Assembly (NCBI GenBank): GCA_028713675.1
Contig: JAQTNV010000007.1
Span: 1 to 64,000, forward strand
Length of the DNA: 64,000 bases
Direction: 5' to 3'
From: a bacterium
Lineage (GTDB): Bacteria > Desulfobacterota > JAPLJL01
In this document: positions 9,116 through 17,880 of the stretch, piece by piece
Layout of the letters: each line of letters opens with the position of its first letter
Position numbering within the stretch: position 1 is the stretch's first letter
Translations under genes and position numbers: made by a program
The notes under the pieces: generated by a model
What the model saw: only the letters and a program-made list of their open reading frames with translations
What the model was told of the DNA's origin: nothing
The model's database searches: none

Positions 9116-12100
9116 CTAGCCGCCGATCTTTTTCTCGGCCTTTTCCCGGTAATAAACCTTGAGAAAAATGAGCAGCATGATCGGGAAACTGATCAACAGA
9201 ATAATCACCACGATCGTCCCGACCCGGTTCACGCCGCCGTTCGCGAGCGTCCCGCAGCCGAATCCCCCGCGCTTGGAATCGACCATGAACTTGGTGGAAA
9301 GGCCCCCGACGTTCCCGGCCTCGTCCTGGGCCAGGATCTGGAGACTGTGGTCAGGCGGCTTGATGTCGGTCAGGCTGATGATCTTGGAGAACCCGTTGTC
9401 GACGATCTCCCCGCCGTCCAGGCGATAGGCGATCCGGATATTCTCCGGCTGGCTCAGGAAATCCGACGCCTCGACCACGAAGGACGGGTTTTCGTCGGTG
9501 ATAAAGGTGTCCTCGGAAACGTTCTGGAGCTTGAGCCGGGGCGGCTGGTTGTCCACCAGGAAGTCGAGCCGGGCCGGATAGGAATCGGCCGTGCCGTCCG
9601 GGGCGATGGCCATGACCTCGAAGCTGTGTTTGCCCTCCAGCAGGTCCGGCATTTCGAATTTCTGGGAATAGCGGGGGATGCCCCAGAGCCCCCCGTCGAA
9701 CCGGGAGGAATAGCGCAGCTCCTCGACCCCGGTCGTCCCCCGGGCGTCAGAGCCCACGAACCCGATCTTGGTCCCCTTCCGGCCCAGCGCGGCCGCCCCG
9801 GATTGCAGGGGGCTCAAAGCATAGCCCCGCGTCCAGGCGGGATCGGATTCATCCTCGAAAAAGACCCCGGAGGGGGCGCGGATGTAGGTAACCACCGGCG
9901 ACTCGGTCTCGGTTCCGTTTTCGTCGCTTCCCCCGGAGGCCATGTAGGATAACACCGGGCCGAAGGGCCCCGCCGGAACGGGAGGGGCGAGCGAGACCAT
10001 GCCCAAAACCATCGGGAGCAGGCCCTTGAGCATGTCATAATTGACCTTCGTGTCGGGTCCGATGTAAAGGTAGGTGGTCAGGTAATCCCCGGAGCTGTTG
10101 TCGGCGAATAACGGGGGCTGGCTCTCGCGGATGGCCGGGCCGTCCGGCCCGCCCGGGCCGATGGTTTTGAATTGCAGGCCCACGTCCTGCCCGGCGGTCC
10201 CGGGCTTGAAGATCCCGAGCACGGCGCCCACATCCAGCTTGGTTTCGACCATCATCTGCATGTAACCCGAGGCGATCGAGGTGAAAATTCCCGAGAGGGC
10301 ATCCTGCATCTGCGACTGGGTCAGGCGCTGGTCGGCCGCGTACTTGATATCCACCAGCTGGGGGTGGATTTCCGCGAAGATCCGGAAATAATCGGTAAAG
10401 GCGCCCACTTTCGTCGAGAAGGTCGAGCCCTGGTCCCAGCCCCAGTAGCGGAGGGTCTTGACCTGGTTGCGGACATATTCGATGTCTATCCCGATGTCCA
10501 TGTAAGCCTCCATCGAGAAAAGCCGGACCGGTTCATTCAGGACCTTGCCGGGGGTATGGTCGTCGAGGGGGGCCCAGACCTCAAACCGGGAGGGTGGCAG
10601 TTTGGCCATCATCCCGTAAGTTCCGGTGTATATGCCGGCAGCCGTGCCCGAGGAATAAAGATAATTTTTGGGAATAGCCCATAACCCGTTATCCACGGTG
10701 GTAACCGGGCAGGTCCTGATCCCCAGGGAGTTTCCGGTCGCCACGCACCAATAGAGATATGCGGCGGCCCCCCCCCCGTTTTCGTAATATTCCATCCGGA
10801 TCTTGTGCAGGCCCTGGGTCAGCGAGATCGAACCGCAAGTGGGCGGGAACGGGGCCCCCTGGTCGACCCAGGAATTGACGACATTGGTACTATCGATAAA
10901 CAGGCGCACCCCGTCGTCCGTGCGGGTGCAGAAGGTGTAGGTATCGGCAAAAGGAGCCATGACGTAGCCGCTGAAAATCAGGGAGAAATTATCGGCGGTG
11001 GGAAATCGCGAATACCACTGTTTGCCTTTGATATCGCTGGTCACGCAGGCGGGATAGCCGCCGCCCCAGTTGTACCAGACGGTCACGGCGTTGGGGTAAG
11101 CCCCGAGCACCCCGGCATAATTTTCAAAAATGCCCGGGCCCGCCCCGGTGTCGTCGTAGCACTCGCCCTTCAGGCCGCCGGGCTTGGGGTCGGAATTCTG
11201 GGGCATGATGTCCTCGAGGTATTCTACTGGGTACTGATAGGTTCCTTCCCCCATCCGGACCGAGGCCGCCCCCGAGGGGACCAGCTTGATCGAGGCGTAG
11301 CCGTCTCCGTCGGCGACGGATTCAACCCCGGGGGCGAGAAGGGCGAAGGCGGGAACGCGGAGCATCTCGCCCAGGGCGTTGAAGCTGAACCCTCCGGCGG
11401 CCCCGGTGGAGGACGTGCCGAAATTCAGCAGGGAAAAAATATTATCGTGGTTGATGTCCCAGCAGAAGAAATTGGCGGAATAGAGAAGGTTGAAAAGCTC
11501 GGTGAGGACATCCTGGGAAATGGCCAAGCCGATCATGTAGCTGGTGCTCGCGTTCGGGGCGGCGCCCGCGAGCGGCGCGGGCTCCGCGAAGGCCCCGTTC
11601 GCCACGCCCCCGGAAGATCTGAGGCGGTCGGGGTAGGTATACTGGGGCGGATTGATCTCGTGGGTGTCGATGCAGCCCCAGTATTCGTTCCACCGGGGCC
11701 GGATGGCGATGTCCATGTCGACCCGCAGCCGGTTACAGTCGGTCCCGTCGGTACAGGTGGCGCTTGTGCCCTCGATCGGCATCAGGGGGTTAAGGAAAAG
11801 TCCCAAATCGACGATTTGGCCCATCACTTCCATGGTCCCATATCGAGGATCGAGGGGGTCGTAATTGGGCTGGCTGGTCGAGAAAGGCTGGTACTTGCTT
11901 AAGATATTATTCACGTCCATGGGGAAGATCCCGTACGTACAGCCCCCTTCCTTCTCACTCCGGCCCGCGGTGTCGGAAATCCACTTGTCGACCGGGGGGA
12001 TTCCCGTGCTGACTACATGTTTCATGTTATAAGCGGAGATGTTGCAGCGGGAGCCCAAGACCCCGCAGGCGGTGATGCTGTTGTCGCAGGTGCCTCCGTA

Positions 12101-13378
12101 AGTGCTTCGTTTGCAGGCCTCCTGCTGCCCCTGACAGCCCGCCCCGGTGCTGAAGGCCGTGGTCTGGTAATTCGCGCAGGCGGAGTTGATCTGGGCTCCC
12201 GGGCAGCTCCCGTGCAGGATCTGGTTGACCATGGTAACAATCATGTCGTGAATTTCGTTGATCGATTCCGCGTTAACCAGATCGTTGCCCCCGTCCTCCC
12301 CGTCCTCAAAGTCGCAGTTGAGGTTTTGCCCCACATTTCCCTGCGCCTGGGCTCCCTTGAAATCCATCTGGCCGTCGGTAACGCAGATATCAATGAGAGA
12401 GGGTTCGCCGGAGATGGGATTGACCGCTGTGACCATTCTCAGGTCCATCCTGAGAATCAGGGCTTCCGTGTATATGCGGGTCAGCCCGTTGACATCCCCT
12501 CTCAGGTACATCTCCACGCAAACCTCGCTGGAGCCCACTTTCTTATATCCGGTGCTGCTGTATTTGCCCACCACGCTCGATTGCGGGATGGTCAGGTAGG
12601 TCGTGGTATTCGGGGGCCAATTGATGACCGGGTCGCCGGCGACGTAATTCGCGTTGCCCGGATCGTAGCTCTGGTTCACGTTGTAAAGAGCGATGACAAG
12701 CCGGAGATCGGTTTGGGAGGCGTTATAACGGAAAGGGAATATTTTTACAAATGCCCGGTTGGCGAAAAGCATGTTTTGAGCCAGGCCGCCGGTGTTGCCG
12801 AAGCAGGTGCCGTTGGCATTAGCCCCGCCGTCCCCCATGATTATGCAGAGGTCGGAAGAGACCGGATCGGTAACGGCCATGCATATATCCATCCCGCAGA
12901 GAAGGGTCTGGAGGGTAGGCCACAGGAGGTCAAGATGATCCCGGAACATTTCCTCGATAAGGTTCTCCACCCAGTCGATCATCCCGTAAAATTCCCCGGC
13001 GTCGGCGTGGTTATCCCCGGGAAACATGATCACCGAGGTGGCCCCGGCGCGGTTCAGGGCGTTGTGATCGGTGCAGTAGTTGGCGTCACCGGTTCCGCCG
13101 GCGGCCACGTGGCAGCCCAGGCCGGTGCAGTTGGCGGTCGAACCGGTACACGCGTTGGCGGCATTATCATTAGTATTGGGAAAGCACCGGCAGCCCCGGT
13201 CCAGGTCCCCGTATGTCACCGTGAAGCTGATCGCGTTTGGAAGCCGGTTGGCGTATTTCACGGAATACCACGGGTCAATCCCGCCGCCCTCGTTCCCGTT
13301 CGAGGCGCTCAGTACCCCGGCGATAAAAGCGACGGGAAAAATAACAAGGAGGGGAAATAACCAATATGATTTTTTCAT
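9116..13378 (-). CDS. Giant membrane-anchored surface protein with PA14 domain
   Basis: 1420 residues. The ATG at 13378 is preferred over an adjacent TTG because AGGAGG lies eight bases upstream. An N-terminal signal peptide (MKKSYWLFPLLVIFPVAFIA) starts the protein. The first 700 residues are Cys-rich and unrecognised. A PA14-like domain spans about 735-890 (GLKGECYDD ... GLHKIRMEYYENGG), and an Ig-like extracellular domain about 1275-1370. The end has FGCGT, then a membrane helix (about 1385-1408) and a basic tail KVYYREKAEKK: an inner-membrane anchor or a sorting signal of the motif/helix/basic-tail kind. It is the first gene of the operon with the other PA14 protein and has a good promoter. 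The two probably act together at the surface. Function unknown. Confidence 0.8.
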   Translation of the reverse strand: MKKSYWLFPLLVIFPVAFIAGVLSASNGNEGGGIDPWYSVKYANRLPNAISFTVTYGDLDRGCRCFPNTNDNAANACTGSTANCTGLGCHVAAGGTGDANYCTDHNALNRAGATSVIMFPGDNHADAGEFYGMIDWVENLIEEMFRDHLDLLWPTLQTLLCGMDICMAVTDPVSSDLCIIMGDGGANANGTCFGNTGGLAQNMLFANRAFVKIFPFRYNASQTDLRLVIALYNVNQSYDPGNANYVAGDPVINWPPNTTTYLTIPQSSVVGKYSSTGYKKVGSSEVCVEMYLRGDVNGLTRIYTEALILRMDLRMVTAVNPISGEPSLIDICVTDGQMDFKGAQAQGNVGQNLNCDFEDGEDGGNDLVNAESINEIHDMIVTMVNQILHGSCPGAQINSACANYQTTAFSTGAGCQGQQEACKRSTYGGTCDNSITACGVLGSRCNISAYNMKHVVSTGIPPVDKWISDTAGRSEKEGGCTYGIFPMDVNNILSKYQPFSTSQPNYDPLDPRYGTMEVMGQIVDLGLFLNPLMPIEGTSATCTDGTDCNRLRVDMDIAIRPRWNEYWGCIDTHEINPPQYTYPDRLRSSGGVANGAFAEPAPLAGAAPNASTSYMIGLAISQDVLTELFNLLYSANFFCWDINHDNIFSLLNFGTSSTGAAGGFSFNALGEMLRVPAFALLAPGVESVADGDGYASIKLVPSGAASVRMGEGTYQYPVEYLEDIMPQNSDPKPGGLKGECYDDTGAGPGIFENYAGVLGAYPNAVTVWYNWGGGYPACVTSDIKGKQWYSRFPTADNFSLIFSGYVMAPFADTYTFCTRTDDGVRLFIDSTNVVNSWVDQGAPFPPTCGSISLTQGLHKIRMEYYENGGGAAAYLYWCVATGNSLGIRTCPVTTVDNGLWAIPKNYLYSSGTAAGIYTGTYGMMAKLPPSRFEVWAPLDDHTPGKVLNEPVRLFSMEAYMDIGIDIEYVRNQVKTLRYWGWDQGSTFSTKVGAFTDYFRIFAEIHPQLVDIKYAADQRLTQSQMQDALSGIFTSIASGYMQMMVETKLDVGAVLGIFKPGTAGQDVGLQFKTIGPGGPDGPAIRESQPPLFADNSSGDYLTTYLYIGPDTKVNYDMLKGLLPMVLGMVSLAPPVPAGPFGPVLSYMASGGSDENGTETESPVVTYIRAPSGVFFEDESDPAWTRGYALSPLQSGAAALGRKGTKIGFVGSDARGTTGVEELRYSSRFDGGLWGIPRYSQKFEMPDLLEGKHSFEVMAIAPDGTADSYPARLDFLVDNQPPRLKLQNVSEDTFITDENPSFVVEASDFLSQPENIRIAYRLDGGEIVDNGFSKIISLTDIKPPDHSLQILAQDEAGNVGGLSTKFMVDSKRGGFGCGTLANGGVNRVGTIVVIILLISFPIMLLIFLKVYYREKAEKKIGG

Positions 13379-13739
13379 CAAACCAACCTCCTGATTATCA
13401 ATCTAGGGATCAAGCCCATTTAATCCGACTGTATTTGCTTGTACGTATGATACCTTCGGCTGTCTTTGCTTGTCAAACAAATTATAAAGCAAATATCGTT
13501 CCCTATCTTATATTTATTCTAATATAAATAAAATTATTTTGCCCCTCGCAAAAACGAAGAAAAAACTATGGAATAACCAATACTTCGCAGAAAAGCTGAA
13601 ACAAAATTTCCAGAATAGCATTCCTGCAAATATCCCGGAAATTACCGATTATCAGAAAATCTACTGTTATTTGTAAGGATTGGGAAAATTTTTCCCGCGA
13701 AATTTTTCTTTGGTAACTAATTAAATGGGCCGAAGAATT
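13379..13739. other. AT-rich gene-free stretch holding the PA14 operon promoter
   Basis: No coding region is supported. It contains the ribosome binding site and promoter of the operon to its left. The rest is AT-rich sequence with a weak AT-rich palindrome (GGGAAAAATTTTCCC on one strand near 13681-13695), too poor to call a terminator for the membrane-protein gene that ends at 13740. Confidence 0.6.
13447..13476 (-). promoter_or_regulatory. Sigma-70-type promoter of the PA14 operon
   Basis: Minus strand: TTGACA (13471-13476), an 18-base spacer, then TATCAT (13447-13452). The start codon follows about 68 bases later. The -35 box is perfect and the -10 box has one mismatch. Confidence 0.55.
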
Positions 13740-14648
13740 TTATCTCAAAGAAAGACCCCTGCCCTGATAAGCGTAATAAAAAGCGAATAAAATAATAGGG
13801 GTTGCGCCGTATAAAATATACTTGATGAATTTATTTCCGCCCGGGTTAAGAAAAATGCCGCGCAAGCCCAGGACAAGTATAAATACCCCGAAAACATACG
13901 CGATAATCCCGCCGTACTGCAGAAAGGGCATCCTCGGGGGACGAAATATTTCCTCATGAATCCCGAGGAACAACAGCACGAAAGAAAAAACGAAAATGGC
14001 GATGATCCAGGCCGCCCGTCCGGAAGAAGAAACGCCCGGAGCCCCCGGCCTTCCCGTTTCATACCAGGCCCGGCCCAGATTGGCGCCCAGGACCGGCAGC
14101 CAGAAAATCAACATGGCGAGACCGATCTCCAGATCCGGGAAAAATTTCCTGGTGATGATCGTCCAGGCGAAAAACAGGGGAAGAGGAGCCAGGAGAAGCG
14201 CACCGGCCATCTCCCGGAGGTAGTGGACCGGGCCGGCCGCCCGGGAAGAAAGCCAATGCCAGTAAAAAAGCAGACCCGAACCGAGAATCCAGGCGGCCAG
14301 AGGCTCCCAGGCCCGGAAGAAAGCCATCACCCCGATGGGAACACCGATTCCCGCCACGATTACCGCCCCGAGCTCAAACCAGCTCAAAGACCTGGGCGCG
14401 AGGATTTCCCGGAAAGCCCTCCCCGCAATTGCCGCCCCGATCACTGCCGGATAAATCACAATGACAATCATTACGAGAATCGGGGTCAGAAAAACTTGAT
14501 GACGGGGATGATTCAGGCTTCCACCCATCCCCAGGCCTACCGTTACAGCCAGTATGGGAATCAGAACCTCTGGGGCCATTACCAGCCGCAAATATTCCCA
14601 AAGCCGTCCCTTAAATTTCTCTGGAATAATCCCAAGCATATTCGTCAT
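13740..14648 (-). CDS. Polytopic membrane protein of unknown function
   Basis: 302 residues with about eight or nine hydrophobic helices and short loops. No family motif was recognised. It does not show the aspartate-rich NDxxD motif of UbiA prenyltransferases, which its length and topology otherwise recall. It lies downstream of, and in the same direction as, a radical SAM gene and a GT-C glycosyltransferase gene, about 97 bases from the former. It may therefore be the last gene of that small operon and could act on the same lipid or glycan as a carrier, flippase or polymerase; that is inference from position only. Confidence 0.7.
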   Translation of the reverse strand: MTNMLGIIPEKFKGRLWEYLRLVMAPEVLIPILAVTVGLGMGGSLNHPRHQVFLTPILVMIVIVIYPAVIGAAIAGRAFREILAPRSLSWFELGAVIVAGIGVPIGVMAFFRAWEPLAAWILGSGLLFYWHWLSSRAAGPVHYLREMAGALLLAPLPLFFAWTIITRKFFPDLEIGLAMLIFWLPVLGANLGRAWYETGRPGAPGVSSSGRAAWIIAIFVFSFVLLFLGIHEEIFRPPRMPFLQYGGIIAYVFGVFILVLGLRGIFLNPGGNKFIKYILYGATPIILFAFYYAYQGRGLSLR

Positions 14649-14745
14649 AAGGCATCCTAGTTTGATTCTGCCGGTTTTGAACTATCTTACCAGAAGCGGG
14701 AAAAACTTCGCCACCCGGATCCGGATTTCCGGCGGCCCCGGACCT

Positions 14746-16167
14746 CTAGCATTTCAATACATATTTCTTAAACTGGAACCAGACGGACAAAAATAAAACC
14801 CGGAGCCGAACGATGCGGAACAGATTCAGGATTTTTCCGGGCCGGAGATAAAATCTCACATAACCCCTGATTTGCCAGCGTTCCAGGATGTCCGGGGTGA
14901 GGATCAGGTTTCCAAAAGCGGATTTGATTTGCTTCTGGTAGGAAGACCAGGGCACCCCGGAGAATCCTTCCTTCCCAGCCCGCGCTTTCATTTCCTCCGC
15001 CACCCTCGTTCCCGGATAGGGGACCAGGCGCGCCCAGACCAGGTAATCGGGATCCCAGGCCAGAACCGTTTTCAGGGATTTTTCGATCTCGCTTTCGGTT
15101 TCCCCGGGATGCCCGATGATGAAATCCAGCTGGACCTGGAGGCCGGCCTCCCGGGCCCACCGGACCGCGGCTTCAATCTGCTCGGGGAGGATTTTTTTCT
15201 CGCTCTGTTCCAGGACCTTCGCGGCCCCGGATTCCGCCCCATAAGTTATCAGGAAAAACCCGGCCCGCTTCAGCTGGCGGAGAATTTCCGGGTCCACCAG
15301 GTCAACCCGGGTCTGTGCGGAAAATCGGGTCTTCCGATTGATCCCTTCCCGGACCAGCGCTTCGCCCAGCCGCCAGGCCCATTCCCGGTCGCTGGTCAGA
15401 TTTTCGTCGATCCAGGAAACCTGCCGGGCGCCGAACTTTTCAATCCGGAGCCGGAGCTCGGAAAGAACCGATTCCAGGGAACGCCGCCGGATTTTCGACC
15501 CCATCAGCTTGAAGCAGAAATTGCAGGAATACGGACAGCCCCGGGACGCCTGGATGGGGATTTCCCGATGTTTTTTCGACAGGCCGTAAGAAGCCGGATA
15601 TTTTTTCAGGGGAAAAAGCTCGAAGGCCGGGAATGGCAGCGCATCCAGGTCCGGGATGAAGGGGCGGGGAGGATTAACCCAGATCCCTCCCTCCTCCCGG
15701 CCGGCCACCCCCGGGATCCCCCTTAACGGCCCGGCTTCCCGAAAGGCCCGGGCCATCTCCGGAAAATTCACCTCCCCTTCCCCGGAAACCGCGAAGTCGA
15801 AATCCGGAAATTCCTTCAGGGTCAGTTCCGGAAGGGCGGTGGGATGACACCCACCCACGATTACGTGAATATCCGGATTTATCCGTTTAATAATCCCGGC
15901 GGCCGCCCCGGCTTCCTCAACCTGTTCGGTGAATGCGGTGATGCCCGCGATGTCCGGACCGGCTTTCAGAACCGCCCGGCCGAATTCTCTCCCGCTGAGA
16001 TTTTGGACCTGCGCGTCCAAAACCTCGACCGTGAATCCGCCCTGCCGCAGAACCGCCGCCAGACAAGCCAGTCCCATGTGGGGGGTATTGGTCGTGGAGG
16101 TCAGAAACCGTTCCCCCCCGGGTTTCACCGGCGGGACAACCAGGAGAATTTTATTCGGAGGTTTCAC
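14746..16167 (-). CDS. B12-binding-type radical SAM protein
   Basis: 473 residues. The N-terminal 140 residues form the Rossmann-like cobalamin-binding domain typical of B12-type radical SAM enzymes (LACLAAVLRQGGFTVEVLDAQ; VGGCHPTALPE at 104-114), without the DxHxxG motif. The radical SAM core has C211-PYS-C215-NF-C218, which binds the 4Fe-4S cluster that cleaves S-adenosylmethionine. A conserved tail VRFYLRPGKI follows. Family members methylate or rearrange unactivated carbon; the substrate here is unknown. Start is GTG at 16167, which overlaps the TGA of the upstream glycosyltransferase by four bases, so translation is probably coupled. It is a close paralogue of the protein at 22269-23690, sharing the N-terminal NTPHMGLACLAA/NPHIGMACLAA region and the tail. 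Confidence 0.9.
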   Translation of the reverse strand: MKPPNKILLVVPPVKPGGERFLTSTTNTPHMGLACLAAVLRQGGFTVEVLDAQVQNLSGREFGRAVLKAGPDIAGITAFTEQVEEAGAAAGIIKRINPDIHVIVGGCHPTALPELTLKEFPDFDFAVSGEGEVNFPEMARAFREAGPLRGIPGVAGREEGGIWVNPPRPFIPDLDALPFPAFELFPLKKYPASYGLSKKHREIPIQASRGCPYSCNFCFKLMGSKIRRRSLESVLSELRLRIEKFGARQVSWIDENLTSDREWAWRLGEALVREGINRKTRFSAQTRVDLVDPEILRQLKRAGFFLITYGAESGAAKVLEQSEKKILPEQIEAAVRWAREAGLQVQLDFIIGHPGETESEIEKSLKTVLAWDPDYLVWARLVPYPGTRVAEEMKARAGKEGFSGVPWSSYQKQIKSAFGNLILTPDILERWQIRGYVRFYLRPGKILNLFRIVRLRVLFLSVWFQFKKYVLKC

Positions 16168-17798
16168 TTCATTTTCCGGTAAATCTCAAACCGGTAGCCC
16201 CGGATCAGGGGAAAAACCAGTCCCGCCGCCTTCCGCCACCACGGGGAGAAATTGATCGTTTCCGCCAGCCGGTAATCGAATTTTCCCCCTCGTAATTTTT
16301 CCGAGGTTTCCCATCCCTCCTGCGAATGGAAAAATCCGGCGTCCTTCTCCAAGGTTTCCGCCGCCAATACCACGATATAATCGTATCCGCCCGATCTGAT
16401 TAAATCGTCGTTAAAATTCGAGGACTGGGCCACCCTCTGGAATTGCCCCTGCCAGAAGGTCGGATCGGGCGTGAAGAACCATCCGGTCAGGATCGCTTTT
16501 TCATTTTCGCGGACTTCGGCTTTCAACCACCTCCCGAGGTCGTTATGGATTGTATATAGCGGCTGAATTTGGGGATAAACGATATCCGAAAGGCAGAAAA
16601 TCACCAAAAACCCGCAGAGCAATCCCTTGAATATTTTTTTCCAGTCTGCTTGCCGCTCCCACCCCGAAACAAAAAAATAAGCCCCGGACAAGGCCACGAA
16701 AGGAAGCAGGGGAAAATAATGCTGGTGAAAAGCATAAAGCATGATCCCCCCGGCGAAAACAAAATAACCCAGCGGGAAAATAAACAGCAACAAAAGTTTC
16801 CCTTTCGCTTCTTTCCCGATCTCCCATGCGCCGCCCGCCGCGGCCAGGAAAAGGAAGGGGGTGTAAATCGCGGGAAAGAGCAGAAATATCTGGAAGATAT
16901 ATCGCTGGTAGATCAGCGAATGGAAGTAGGAAAAATGAGGGACCTGGCGTTGCTGAAAAAACGGCAGCATCTCCCGGACAAAAGCCGGCCAATCGAAAAA
17001 AACGAAAGGATTGAAAAGAAAGAAAACGAGCAACGCGACATATGCCGCCAGCCATAACTTCGGGGAGAATAACGCCCGGCCAATCCACTTATACCCCCGT
17101 TTCCCTTCAGCCGGAAAAAATCCGAGCAGGTGCGCTCCCAGGACCGGGAGAAAAGCCAGAAAGTTATACTTGGCCGCCAGGGCAATTCCCGCCGAGAGAC
17201 CCGCCCATAAATAATCCTTGAACCTGGCTTCCTTTTTCTCCATTATCCCGATGGAAAAATAAAGGGCGGCCAGGGAACCGAGCGCGGAAAAAATATCCAC
17301 ATTGAAGATTTGGGAGCGCTCGACCGCAAGCGGCACGATCGCCACGAAAAATGCCGCCAGCAGACCGACTCTCTGATTGAAAAGACGCTTGCCGACCAGG
17401 AAGGAAAGGTAACTTAAAAATACACCCGCGAATACGCAAAAAAGGCGGCCCAGGTAGAAAAGAGCATATTCATTGCCCCAGGGAAGGAAGGATCTGCTCG
17501 TCTCGAAAGCCGAGTGCCATCCTCCGCCATGGAAAAACGCTGAGAAGTGGAAGTAAAACCAGTAAATTATAGTGGTAACATATATTAAAAAGGCGCCATA
17601 CTTGAAATTATGCGGATTCCAATCCCCGGTTTTGATAATGGCCAGGGCGGAATTCACGATCCGCAGTTCGTCCGGATTGATAAAATAAGGTATCAGCAAA
17701 TCCAGGCCGCGGACCCGGAGCCAAAAGGCAAAAACCAGGATAAATCCAAGCAGGAAGGAATCCCGCGGTCTTTTTCCCAGACTCCATATGATGTTCAT
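16164..17798 (-). CDS. GT-C membrane glycosyltransferase (PMT/ArnT type)
   Basis: 544 residues with about 11-13 membrane helices. Glycosyltransferases of this fold take a sugar from a polyprenyl-phosphate carrier on the periplasmic side. The first outer loop has the acidic pair PDE (about residues 43-45) expected for catalysis, and ERSQIFNVDIF lies where ArnT/PMT proteins have their conserved SxE/R segment. The C-terminal tail FSPWWRKAAGLVFP ... GYRFEIYRK is shared with the four GT-C proteins at 25.8-32.6 kb. I chose the ATG at 17798; a TTG sits directly before it. First gene of a minus-strand operon with the radical SAM gene, with a 4-base overlap. Sugar and acceptor unknown. Confidence 0.85.
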   Translation of the reverse strand: MNIIWSLGKRPRDSFLLGFILVFAFWLRVRGLDLLIPYFINPDELRIVNSALAIIKTGDWNPHNFKYGAFLIYVTTIIYWFYFHFSAFFHGGGWHSAFETSRSFLPWGNEYALFYLGRLFCVFAGVFLSYLSFLVGKRLFNQRVGLLAAFFVAIVPLAVERSQIFNVDIFSALGSLAALYFSIGIMEKKEARFKDYLWAGLSAGIALAAKYNFLAFLPVLGAHLLGFFPAEGKRGYKWIGRALFSPKLWLAAYVALLVFFLFNPFVFFDWPAFVREMLPFFQQRQVPHFSYFHSLIYQRYIFQIFLLFPAIYTPFLFLAAAGGAWEIGKEAKGKLLLLFIFPLGYFVFAGGIMLYAFHQHYFPLLPFVALSGAYFFVSGWERQADWKKIFKGLLCGFLVIFCLSDIVYPQIQPLYTIHNDLGRWLKAEVRENEKAILTGWFFTPDPTFWQGQFQRVAQSSNFNDDLIRSGGYDYIVVLAAETLEKDAGFFHSQEGWETSEKLRGGKFDYRLAETINFSPWWRKAAGLVFPLIRGYRFEIYRKMK

Positions 17799-17880
17799 CA
17801 AGTTTATTTTCCGGATTCACGCAAACTGGTTCGGCCCGGCTCTCCTTATTATTTTATTTTAATTATAATTCCCTTTACAA

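Noticed and set aside
13740-14648. UbiA-type prenyltransferase
   Set aside because: Topology fits loosely but the Asp-rich motifs are absent.
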